The notes under the pieces are model-generated. The model worked only from the letters and a program-made list of their open reading frames with translations. It was not told the DNA's origin and did no database searches. The translations under genes were made by a program, and so were the position numbers. A DNA stretch of 64,000 nt from Acidimicrobiales bacterium (GTDB lineage Bacteria; Actinomycetota; Acidimicrobiia; Acidimicrobiales; JACCXE01): the NCBI GenBank assembly GCA_035546775.1, contig DASZWD010000044.1, forward strand, positions 33,155 through 97,154, in the 5' to 3' direction. Shown here one piece after another: positions 17,031 through 25,253 of this stretch (position 1 is its first letter; each line of letters begins with the position of its first letter).

Positions 17031-18421
17031 AAGACCGCGCTGTGACGTCTCCGCACGAACACGAACCCGGCGCCGAGCAAAACCGCCGGCGCGATCAGCA
17101 GCCCGATAACGAGGACGATGCCTGACGGAGGTGCCGCCGTCGCCGCGGTATCGCGCAACGCGCTGCGGTTGAGTTGCAACCCATCGGCGTTGAACTGCTG
17201 CGTCGTGCCGAGGCCGATACCGGCGATGTCACTGTCAGGCTCGACCGGAGCCAGCGCGATCGTCGGCACGTCGCCGCCCGAGTTGTCGGTGGGCGTGTTG
17301 ATCGGCGTGATCTCACCGTCGGGCGATTGCGTGATCGGCGTGCCCGTCAACGGGTCGAGCAGTTCGAAGGGCTTCGTGAACACTTCGTCGCTCAGGAACG
17401 CGGTGAGCTTGTAGCTCGTGGCCGTGCCGCCGGCCGATTGGATGACGAGGTCGTACTCGTCCTGCGTCGCCACGAACCCGAGTTGTTCCGGCACGTTCTC
17501 GATGCTGGTGCCGCCGATCCCGTCAAGGGCGTGGTCGGGCGCGTCGTAGACGTACATGTTGAGGTCCGGGACGGGCCGGCTCACCAGACCCGTCGCTACC
17601 GCGTTGAGCGCCGGCACGGTCACCGCGCTCCAGTCGAGCTGGATGACGACGAAGTTGGTGGCGTCTTTCGACAGATTGCGGTTGAGCTTGATGCGATACA
17701 CGTCGCACAACTGCTCGTAGCCCGGCTGGCTGCGGCAGGCGTCGGGGAAGAAGTCGAGGAGCGGCTGGCCGGCGACGATCACGCTCGAGTACTCGTGCTG
17801 GAACGGCGCCGCGTGCGGGGTGAGCACGATGTCGGGCGTGACGGACCCGCTCGCCAGCGTGGCCGACGCCACGTAGGACACGGTGAGCTTGTAGCCCGTG
17901 ACCGCGCCGGCGTAGGCCTGCACGACGATGTCGTACTCGTCCTGGTCGGGCACGATCTTGATCTGCTCCGGCGACGTCTGGCCGGCGCCGCCGACCTTCG
18001 TGGAGTCGAAGGCGCTCGTGGCGTTGTCGAACAGGAACAAGTCGAGGTCCGGTACCTGGGCCAGCGTCGGGTCGCCTTCGGCCTGCCACTCGAGGGTGAC
18101 GCGCAACTGGAAGTTCTTGTCAGGCGTGCGGTTGACCTTCAGCCGGTGCGCCGCACACGTCAGGCCGATCGCCGCGTTCTTGCGGCAGTCGTCGGGATGC
18201 GACTTCACCTCCGCGCTTCCGATCAGCGTTCGTGAGAACTCCATCGGCACGGTGTCGCCCGGGTTGACCACGAAGTCCGGCTTCACGCCCGGCGTGACGC
18301 CCGCGCTGGCGGAGGTGGGGGCGAGCACGATCGCGCCGGCGCCGAGGCCCGCCAGGGTCGCAGCGAGGACGAGCACGACGGTGGACGCGCGGCGAGAAAC
18401 AGAACGGAGCAGCCCCAGCAC
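17027..18421 (-). CDS. Membrane-anchored protein with two PPC-like beta domains (paralogue 1)
   Basis: The ~464-residue protein has a signal peptide (ending near SASAG), two repeats of ~150-170 residues and a C-terminal membrane helix followed by RRRHSAVF. Each repeat has a Cys pair (DDCRK...LTC; DACRS...LCDVYR), a strand reading PDLDLFLFD or PDLNMYVYD, and QDEYD(I/L)V(V/I)Q...YKLT, much like bacterial pre-peptidase C-terminal (PPC) domains. Before the helix is the phrase IAGIGLGTTQ, shared with both neighbours. GTG 18421 is preferred, 8 nt after TACACT; TTG 18430 is an alternative. Confidence 0.75.
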   Translation of the reverse strand: MLGLLRSVSRRASTVVLVLAATLAGLGAGAIVLAPTSASAGVTPGVKPDFVVNPGDTVPMEFSRTLIGSAEVKSHPDDCRKNAAIGLTCAAHRLKVNRTPDKNFQLRVTLEWQAEGDPTLAQVPDLDLFLFDNATSAFDSTKVGGAGQTSPEQIKIVPDQDEYDIVVQAYAGAVTGYKLTVSYVASATLASGSVTPDIVLTPHAAPFQHEYSSVIVAGQPLLDFFPDACRSQPGYEQLCDVYRIKLNRNLSKDATNFVVIQLDWSAVTVPALNAVATGLVSRPVPDLNMYVYDAPDHALDGIGGTSIENVPEQLGFVATQDEYDLVIQSAGGTATSYKLTAFLSDEVFTKPFELLDPLTGTPITQSPDGEITPINTPTDNSGGDVPTIALAPVEPDSDIAGIGLGTTQQFNADGLQLNRSALRDTAATAAPPSGIVLVIGLLIAPAVLLGAGFVFVRRRHSAVF

Positions 18422-18454
18422 GGAGTCCAAGTGTAGAGAAGCCTGCGGCGGGAA

Positions 18455-19843
18455 CTAAATGAGCGCTTCGTGGCGGCGGCGCAGCGCCCAGAACCCCGCG
18501 ACCAACACGAGCAGCGGGAACAGCACCAGCGCGAGCACCAGCACGAAGCCCGACGGCGCCGGACCCGTCGCCGCAGTGTTGCGCAGCGCACTGTGTCCGA
18601 ATTGCACACCGTCGGGGTTGAATTCCTGCGTCGTGCCGAGCCCGATGCCGGCGATCTGGGAGTCGGCGTCGACCGGGGCGAGCGGCAGCGTGCCGATCGC
18701 GTCGCCCGAGTGGTCGGGGATGAGGCCGGCCAGGTTGTTGCTGTCGTCGAGCGGTGCGCTCCCGACGGGTTGACCGGTGAGCGGGTCCAGCACCTCGAAC
18801 GGCTTACTGAACAGCTCGTCGGTCATGTAGGCCGTCAGCTTGTAGCTCGTGTCGGCGCCGAGGTCGCACTGGACGACGACGTCGTATTCGTCTTGGGTGG
18901 CCGTGAAGGCGGCGCGCTCGGGTTCCGTGGAGTCGTTGCCGCCGATGGCCTGGTAGCCCAGTTCGTGCGTCGGCGTGTCCCACACGTAGATGTTGAGGTC
19001 TGGCACATAGCCGAGGCCGAGGCCGGCCGCGACGAGCGCGAGGTCGGGCAGCATCGTGCCGTCCCAGTCGAGCTGGAGGACCACGAAGTTCTGCGCGCCC
19101 TTGGCCGTGCTGCGGTTGAGCTTCAACCGGTACACGTCGCACAGGCCGTTGTACGCCGGGTTGTTGCGGCAGTCGTCGGGATGCTGGTGGACGACGGGAT
19201 ACAGCGCCGGCTCACCGTTCTCACCCGCCAGCACCGTCGAGTACGTCTTGGCGAACGGGGCCTGATTCGGGCTCAGCACGATGTCGGGGGTGACGTTGCT
19301 GATCTTCGACCCGCCGTTCTCGTAGTACACGGTCAGCTTGTAGCCCGTAATGGCGCCGGCGAAAGCCTGGACCACCACGTCGTATTCGTCCTGGGCCGGC
19401 ACGAACTTGGCCTGCTCGGGCATGGTGCTGCCGGCGCCGCCGACCTGGCCGTCGTCGAGCGACGAGTTCGGGCCGGTGAACACGAACATGTCGACGTCGG
19501 GCACCGAGTTGATGCTGCCGGCGGCCGCGGTCCACTCGAGGACGATGCGCAGCGTGTAGCCCGCCGCGCGGTTCACGTGGATGCGCCGAGCGTCGCAGGT
19601 GAGGCTCTCGACGGGATCGGTGCGGCACGCGCTGGGCGGGTTGGTAACCGCCCCGCCGTTGCCTACCAGCGTTTTGGAGAACGACTGCGTCTTGGTGTCT
19701 CCGGGGTTGACGGTGAAGTCCGGCGTGTGCGGCGCGAGCGCGTCGGCCTGGGCCCGCGTGGGCGCAAGGGTGAGTGCGAGTACCCCGGCAAACGTCAGCA
19801 GTAGCGACGTGACGAGCGCGATGAACCGACGCTGAGTTGTCAC
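18455..19843 (-). CDS. Membrane-anchored protein with two PPC-like beta domains (paralogue 2)
   Basis: The 462-residue protein matches its downstream neighbour throughout: signal peptide ending near AQADA, two Cys-paired beta repeats (ACRT...LTCDARR; DDCRN...LCDVYR), PDVDMFVF and PDLNIYVWD strands, QDEYDVVVQ...YKLT, then IAGIGLGTTQ, a membrane helix and LRRRHEALI. The GTG at 19843 lies 7 nt after TACATT, so an internal leaderless promoter may supplement the operon. The extracellular domains look like binding or structural modules; no catalytic motif is seen. Confidence 0.78.
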   Translation of the reverse strand: MTTQRRFIALVTSLLLTFAGVLALTLAPTRAQADALAPHTPDFTVNPGDTKTQSFSKTLVGNGGAVTNPPSACRTDPVESLTCDARRIHVNRAAGYTLRIVLEWTAAAGSINSVPDVDMFVFTGPNSSLDDGQVGGAGSTMPEQAKFVPAQDEYDVVVQAFAGAITGYKLTVYYENGGSKISNVTPDIVLSPNQAPFAKTYSTVLAGENGEPALYPVVHQHPDDCRNNPAYNGLCDVYRLKLNRSTAKGAQNFVVLQLDWDGTMLPDLALVAAGLGLGYVPDLNIYVWDTPTHELGYQAIGGNDSTEPERAAFTATQDEYDVVVQCDLGADTSYKLTAYMTDELFSKPFEVLDPLTGQPVGSAPLDDSNNLAGLIPDHSGDAIGTLPLAPVDADSQIAGIGLGTTQEFNPDGVQFGHSALRNTAATGPAPSGFVLVLALVLFPLLVLVAGFWALRRRHEALI

Positions 19844-19859
19844 TGTCCCAAATGTACCG

Positions 19860-20861
19860 TCAGGTGAGCAGGGCTTGACGGCGCCTTCGAAGGGCGAAAA
19901 CGCCAACCGCCGCGGTCGCGAGCGGGACGGCCACGAGGCCCAGGACGAGCGCGACGCCCGAGGGCGGTTTGGCAGTGGCCGCGACGTCACGCGTGCGCGG
20001 CGGTAACGCGAAGCCGTTCGGGTTGAACTCCTGCGTCGTGCCGAGGCCGATGCCGGCGATGTCCTGATCGGGGGTCACCGATGCTTCGGGCAGCGCGATC
20101 GTCGGGGCTTCGCTCGACGTGTCCGCCGGCGGCGTGAAGGTCGGCTCGGGACTCGACGTGTCGCTCGGCGCCGCGGTGTTGCCGAACTGGTCGAGCACTT
20201 CGTGCGGCGCTGTGAAGATCTCGTTCGAGAAGGTCAGGTGCAGGTCGTAACCCTGGTTGACACCGGCGTCCGCCTGGACGGTGATGTCGTAGATGCGCTG
20301 CTTGGCGGTGAACCCGCCGCGCTCGGGTTCGTTGAACGACGCCGCGCCTGTCGGCTCGTCGTTCGGATCGCCGGGACCGGTGACGGGATCGAGCGTGCCC
20401 GGCGCGTTCTCGCCGAGCCAGTGGTCCTCTTGGTCCCACACGTAGACGTCGAGGCCGTTGACCGGCGGTGGGTTGAGTCCGAGCGCGACGAGGGGCAACG
20501 ACGGCAACTGCGTCTGGTTGAAGTCGGCCTCGATGAAGACGGTGTTGTCCGCCCTCGGATCCGGGTCCAGGTTCAACACGATCCGGTACGCCTTGCACGT
20601 GAGCGGCGCGACGCTCTCGTCGAGCGACGCCGCTTTGCCGCGGCACGCGCTCGGCGGATAGATCTCCTGGTCGCCCACGAGCGGCGTCGTGTTCTTGAGC
20701 ACGATCGACTGACCAACCGACAGCGTCGCCGTCGGCTTCACCGACGGAGCCAGCGGTTCGGCGGCAACGCCGCCGGAACCGGCGACCAGGACCAGGCCGA
20801 CGGTCGCGACGAGCGCGACGCACCCGGTGATGCAAGCGATGCGCGCCGCGGCTCGTCGCAC
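19860..20861 (-). CDS. Membrane-anchored protein with one PPC-like beta domain (paralogue 3)
   Basis: The 333-residue protein is a shorter relative of the two genes downstream: signal peptide (ending near GGVAAE), a single Cys-paired beta repeat (SACRG...LTCKAYR, LDVYVWD, YDITVQ...YDLHL), a Pro/Thr/Ser-rich spacer, the shared IAGIGLGTTQEFNP phrase, a membrane helix and LRRRRQALLT. The GTG start overlaps the stop of the substrate-binding-protein gene by one base (TAGTG), which couples their translation and places the protein with the transporter. Confidence 0.78.
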   Translation of the reverse strand: MRRAAARIACITGCVALVATVGLVLVAGSGGVAAEPLAPSVKPTATLSVGQSIVLKNTTPLVGDQEIYPPSACRGKAASLDESVAPLTCKAYRIVLNLDPDPRADNTVFIEADFNQTQLPSLPLVALGLNPPPVNGLDVYVWDQEDHWLGENAPGTLDPVTGPGDPNDEPTGAASFNEPERGGFTAKQRIYDITVQADAGVNQGYDLHLTFSNEIFTAPHEVLDQFGNTAAPSDTSSPEPTFTPPADTSSEAPTIALPEASVTPDQDIAGIGLGTTQEFNPNGFALPPRTRDVAATAKPPSGVALVLGLVAVPLATAAVGVFALRRRRQALLT

Positions 20862-22708
20862 TAGGGGTTCCTGGCGGACAGGAACGTCAGCGCGTGGCCC
20901 CCGTAGCCGTTACACGGATCGTTCGGTGACTTCGTCGTCGTGAACTCTTGTTGCGGGAAGGTGCCGTACAAATACCGCTTGGCGTTTTGCACCATGCGCC
21001 AGCAGCCGGCGTTCTGCGAGTTCGGTGCGGTGGCGTTGGCGTCCCACCACATGGCGACGCCGTCCTTCACGCAGCTGTAGTCGTCGGTGTTGTAGAAGCA
21101 CGCCGGCGTGCCGGGGTCGTCGGACGCGATCTTCGGGATGGCGTGGTAGCCCTTGTCGATCGACGTCGGGCCGAGCTTCGGCCCCGCCACCTGGATGCCG
21201 GTGAAGAGCTGGCGGAAGCGTTCGTAGAGGTCACAGGCGCGCGACCGGATGTCCTGGTCGGGGGCGGAGGGATCGGCGTCCTTGTAGGCGAGGAAGCAGG
21301 GCTCCTCTTCGAACTTCACCTTCTTCGTCTGGTAGGTGACGACCACCGCGTGGCCGCCGAAGGCGCGCGCGTTCTGGTACTGCGTCGACACGAACCCGTC
21401 GGTTTCGGCGTCGCCCAACTGGACCCACTCGGGGAAGTAGTTCATCTGCGCGGCCGCGTCGCTGAACTTGGACTCCATGCCGCCGGGCCAGATGATCGTG
21501 GTCACCGGGCCCCCGGCTTGTCGGGGGTCGGAGAACTTGGCCATCTGCGTTCGGCCGTACGTCTGGTCGGTCTGCGGGTCGTTGTTGTCGGCGTAACAGC
21601 ACGTGTCCCACGTCGCGTTGGGGATGTTCGCCTGGTCGATCGGGCACTGCTGCTTGATGTTGGTCATCACGAGGTCCTTCAGCTTCTGGAGCTCGGGATG
21701 CAGCTTGTCGGTCGAGTAGATCAGGCCGTACTTGCGCTTCTTGCCCACGAGGTCGCCGCCGGCGAACGTCGTGGTGTCCGATGCGTTCTTGATCTGCTTG
21801 CAGAAGAAGTCGGCGTACTCCTGCGCCTGGTCCTCGAGCGTGGGGGAGTAGCCCCACACCAGCTTGGGATACTGCTGGTAGAAGCTGCGCTGACGGCCGA
21901 GGAAGGCGCCGAAGTTCAGCACGCCGCGCTTGGTCATTGCTTCGAGGTAGGCATCGTTCGATGCCAGCGAGTCGGAGATGACGGCGAAGGGCTGGATCTT
22001 CTGGTAGTTGTCCGCCGCGTCGGCGCGCTTGGTTTCGGGGCCGTCGTCGGAGCGGCTGCCGTAATAGACCCAGAAGTGGGCGTGGCGGCAATAGAGCTGA
22101 TAGCGGTCCTCGAAGTACTTCGCCCAGCCCCGCGTCAATCGCGCGTAGATGTGCTCGTCTTGCGCTTCGGGTTGATCGAGGTCGTAGTACTTGTTCGCCG
22201 GCCGGCTCTCGTCACCGCGGCTGGTGCCGGTGTCGACGATGCCGGAGTCCTCGTAGAGGATGATGCGGATCTCGTTGCCGGTGACGCCTTGATAGGTGGC
22301 GCCGCCGTTCTGGTTGCAGTTCGGATAGTCGGGCACGCACGGCGGGGCGAGCGGATCTTCGGTCTGTTTGGGGCCCTTGGGCGTCTGGACGCAACGCTTC
22401 GTGCTGCGGTTCTTGCCCGGGTCGCTCTGCTGCGTGCCTTGGTCGCCGCCTTCGGCGCCGCCGGTGTTGATCGACGAGCTCTGGCCGAGCCCGAATTGGT
22501 CGAAGTTTCCGATTGGCGGCGGCGTGGTGTCGTCCTGGGGCGGCACCGGCGCGTATTCGAGCGTGGTGGAGGGGTTCGTCTGCGGGAGATTCAGCGCGCT
22601 CGGAAGAACGATCAGCGCGATGAGCAAACCACCGATGAGAAGAAGTAGCGGGGCGCCTTTTCTCGCGTTTTGCGATCCAGCGCGCCCCGGCCCAGCTGTT
22701 GCCGCCAT
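20861..22708 (-). CDS. Large membrane-anchored Liv-type substrate-binding protein
   Basis: The ~615-residue protein has an N-terminal membrane helix (LLLLIGGLLIALIVLP) without a lipobox, a disordered acidic/Gln/Thr linker (to ~130) and a periplasmic-binding-protein domain of the branched-chain amino acid type: YQGVTGNEIRI at the start, FAVISD, and FTGIQVAGPKLGP near the end, a phrase also found in the protein at 47973. It is larger and richer in Cys than usual LivJ proteins (~370 residues). ATG 22708 puts the helix near the N terminus. It is divergent from the MoxR gene and heads the leftward operon. Confidence 0.8.
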   Translation of the reverse strand: MAATAGPGRAGSQNARKGAPLLLLIGGLLIALIVLPSALNLPQTNPSTTLEYAPVPPQDDTTPPPIGNFDQFGLGQSSSINTGGAEGGDQGTQQSDPGKNRSTKRCVQTPKGPKQTEDPLAPPCVPDYPNCNQNGGATYQGVTGNEIRIILYEDSGIVDTGTSRGDESRPANKYYDLDQPEAQDEHIYARLTRGWAKYFEDRYQLYCRHAHFWVYYGSRSDDGPETKRADAADNYQKIQPFAVISDSLASNDAYLEAMTKRGVLNFGAFLGRQRSFYQQYPKLVWGYSPTLEDQAQEYADFFCKQIKNASDTTTFAGGDLVGKKRKYGLIYSTDKLHPELQKLKDLVMTNIKQQCPIDQANIPNATWDTCCYADNNDPQTDQTYGRTQMAKFSDPRQAGGPVTTIIWPGGMESKFSDAAAQMNYFPEWVQLGDAETDGFVSTQYQNARAFGGHAVVVTYQTKKVKFEEEPCFLAYKDADPSAPDQDIRSRACDLYERFRQLFTGIQVAGPKLGPTSIDKGYHAIPKIASDDPGTPACFYNTDDYSCVKDGVAMWWDANATAPNSQNAGCWRMVQNAKRYLYGTFPQQEFTTTKSPNDPCNGYGGHALTFLSARNP

Positions 22709-22886
22709 GGCCACGAATCGTAGCGATGAGGTCAAACGTCGCGGCATCGCGTGTGTTGCGGCCGCGTGAATCGAACGGACGGACCAGGTTCGCACGAGAA
22801 ACCCGACGTATGCTGGCTTGCCTGGGGCGCAGCACAAGCGTTCCCGTTCACGTACGTAGACCCTGAAGTGAGGACGCTCCCGCGCC
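22709..22886. promoter_or_regulatory. Divergent control region between the two arms of the transport cluster
   Basis: These 178 bp separate the leftward binding-protein operon from the rightward MoxR-to-subtilase operon. A possible rightward -10, TATGCT, lies at 22809-22814. AGTGAGG (about 22867) is a weak ribosome-binding site before the ATG at 22887. No clear palindromic operator is seen. Confidence 0.35.
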
Positions 22887-23900
22887 ATGGCACCTCGTAA
22901 GACCGCTTCCCGTGCAGTCGCGACCGCTCGCAGTTCGAGCGCTTCGTTGAATGCTCAAACGTTCAAGAAGAACTTCGACAAGATCGTCGACAACATCGAG
23001 ACGGTGTTGAAGGGCAAGCCCGACGTGGTCCGCCTCGCGCTCGTTGCCATCCTGTGCGAGGGCCACATCCTGTTCGAAGATGTGCCGGGCACCGGCAAGA
23101 CGGTGCTCGCCCGCGCCATCGCCCAGTCGATCGACGCCACGACGCAGCGCGTGCAGTGCACGCCCGACATGCTGCCGGGTGACATCACCGGTTCGTCGAT
23201 CCTCGACCAGAAGACCGGCAAGTTCGAGTTCCACCCGGGTCCGGTGTTCGCCAACGTGTTGCTGGCGGACGAGATCAACCGTGCGACGCCCAAGACCCAG
23301 TCGTCGCTACTCGAGGCCATGGCCGAGCGCCGCGTGTCGGCCGACGGCGTCACCTACGACCTGCCGCGACCCTTCCTCGTGCTCGCCACGCAGAACCCGA
23401 TCGAGCAGGCCGGCACGTTCCCGCTGCCCGAAGCGCAGCTCGACCGCTTCCTGTTCAAGATGTCGATGGGCTACATGGACCGCGGCGCCGAGTTCGACGT
23501 GATGTTCGCCAACTCGGGTCAGCTCGCCATCGAGGACCTCGGGGCGGTCACCGACACCAAGGAGATTCAGCGGATGATGGCCTACGCCGGCGATGTCGAA
23601 GTCGGCGACGACGTGGCGTATTACATCGTCGACTTGGTGCAGGCGACGCGCAACGACGCCCACATCGCCATGGGCGGTTCGCCGCGAGCCACCATCAACT
23701 TGCTCAAGGCGTCGCGCGCGCTGGCGGCGAGCGACGGGCGCACCCACGTGTATCCCGACGACGTGCGCACCGTGCTGCCCCACATCATGGCCCACCGCAT
23801 CGTGCTCAACCCCGACGCCATCCTGCGTGGTGAAGACGTCAGCAACGTCCTCGACCGGGTGACCAACCAGGTGAAGCCGCCGGTTTCCGCCAAGAAGTAA
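22887..23900 (+). CDS. MoxR-family AAA+ ATPase
   Basis: The 337-residue protein has an N-terminal Lys/Arg/Ser-rich stretch, Walker [13 protein letters not shown] (near 63-72), Walker B LLADEINR, sensor I ATQNP, and the C-terminal MoxR lid with GASPRA-type sequence (GGSPRATI). MoxR ATPases act as chaperones that mature or insert partner complexes, usually encoded with DUF58 and transglutaminase-like proteins, exactly as here. It is the first gene of the rightward operon. Confidence 0.93.
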   Translation: MAPRKTASRAVATARSSSASLNAQTFKKNFDKIVDNIETVLKGKPDVVRLALVAILCEGHILFEDVPGTGKTVLARAIAQSIDATTQRVQCTPDMLPGDITGSSILDQKTGKFEFHPGPVFANVLLADEINRATPKTQSSLLEAMAERRVSADGVTYDLPRPFLVLATQNPIEQAGTFPLPEAQLDRFLFKMSMGYMDRGAEFDVMFANSGQLAIEDLGAVTDTKEIQRMMAYAGDVEVGDDVAYYIVDLVQATRNDAHIAMGGSPRATINLLKASRALAASDGRTHVYPDDVRTVLPHIMAHRIVLNPDAILRGEDVSNVLDRVTNQVKPPVSAKK

Positions 23901-23925
23901 GTCGTCAGGGGCGCACCGCTACTCC

Positions 23926-25245
23926 ATGCCTACCGGCACCCAGAAGCTGTCCCTCGGCCGTCGGCTGCGCGCGCGCTACGACGCGCTCAGCGATGCACTC
24001 GCGCCCGGCGCGCTGCGCAAGCGCACCGAAGAGATCAAGCGCAAGACCGGGCTGCGGGTCTACGGCGTCGTCGCCCTGATCGGTGCGGTGCTCGTGTGGC
24101 TCATGGCCCGGGTCGTGGCCGGCACCGCGATGTATCTCTTCGCCTACGGCCTGGTGCTGCTGTTCGGCATCTGCTTCTTCCTGGCACCGCGCAACCTCAA
24201 GCTGAAGGGCGAGCGCGCTGGCTTGTTCCCGCGCGCGCACGAAGGTGACCGCCTCGAGGTCGAGGTGTCGCTCGAAGCCCAGCGGGGCGTGTCGACCTTC
24301 GTGCTCGAAGAGCGCGTCCCGGAGCGACTCGGCCAGCCCGTGCGCGTGCCGATCACCAAGTTGTCGTCGGGCGAGAAGCTGACCCATCGCTATTCGGTGC
24401 GCTGCACACGCCGCGGCGTCTACGACGTCGGTCCACTCGTCGCCGTGAAGGGTGATCCGCTCGGCCTGACCCAGCGCGAGACGCTGATCGCCGAGCCTTT
24501 CCAGCTGCTCGTGCATCCGCGCATCGAGGTGGTGTCGGACCGCCCGCTTACCCGTCAGTTCGAGGATCCGCCCATCCGTCCGCCGGTGTCGAAGCCGTGG
24601 CCGTCGGGTCTCGAGTTCTACGGCATGCGCGAGTACAAGCCGGGCGACGACCTGCGCCGCATCGTGTGGCGCGCCTCGGCGCGTACCGGCAAGATCATGG
24701 TGCGCGAGGCCGAGCAGGGGATCACGGACAAGATCACGATCATCCTCGACACCGACCGCGGCTCGCACAGCCGCGACGGCGAAGGCCTGTCGGAGAGTTT
24801 CGAAGCGGGCGTGCGCGCCGCGGCGTCGCTCGCAGTACGTCACCTGCGCGAGGGCTACGAGATCAAAGTCGAAACCAACGGCGGGCCGCTCACGCGGTCG
24901 CTGCGCGGGGCCCAGCAGCAACTGCCGCTGCTCGACGCGTTCGCCAAGGTGGAGATGGGGCGCGAGCCGCTCGGCACCGTCATTCGTCGCCTGCTCGGCA
25001 ACGCGCAGCGCGACGCCCACAACATCCTCATCACGCCCCACCTCGGGGCGGGCGAAGCGGCTCAGCTCAAGCTGCTGCTGAACAAGGGTGTATCGATCCT
25101 CGTCGTCGCCCTCCTGTGGAACGAGGAGGAGAGCGAGACGGCCGGTATGGCCGCCGCTCTCGGTTGCCAGGTGGCGAGCGTTCGTCCCGGCGGTGACCTC
25201 GCGTCCGCGCTGTTCAACAACATTGGCGCCGGGAACCGGGTGTAG
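23926..25245 (+). CDS. DUF58 domain protein
   Basis: The 439-residue protein has two N-terminal membrane helices (residues ~45-85), a beta domain (to ~210) and the DUF58 signature GLEFYGMREYKPGDDLRRIVWRA with SARTGKIMVRE (split here as one continuous motif near residues 226-255), followed by a von Willebrand A-like fold (ILDTDRG). DUF58 proteins work with MoxR ATPases in envelope-related complexes of poorly known function. It lies 25 bp after the MoxR gene. Confidence 0.9.
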   Translation: MPTGTQKLSLGRRLRARYDALSDALAPGALRKRTEEIKRKTGLRVYGVVALIGAVLVWLMARVVAGTAMYLFAYGLVLLFGICFFLAPRNLKLKGERAGLFPRAHEGDRLEVEVSLEAQRGVSTFVLEERVPERLGQPVRVPITKLSSGEKLTHRYSVRCTRRGVYDVGPLVAVKGDPLGLTQRETLIAEPFQLLVHPRIEVVSDRPLTRQFEDPPIRPPVSKPWPSGLEFYGMREYKPGDDLRRIVWRASARTGKIMVREAEQGITDKITIILDTDRGSHSRDGEGLSESFEAGVRAAASLAVRHLREGYEIKVETNGGPLTRSLRGAQQQLPLLDAFAKVEMGREPLGTVIRRLLGNAQRDAHNILITPHLGAGEAAQLKLLLNKGVSILVVALLWNEEESETAGMAAALGCQVASVRPGGDLASALFNNIGAGNRV

Positions 25246-25253
25246 GTGTAGCC

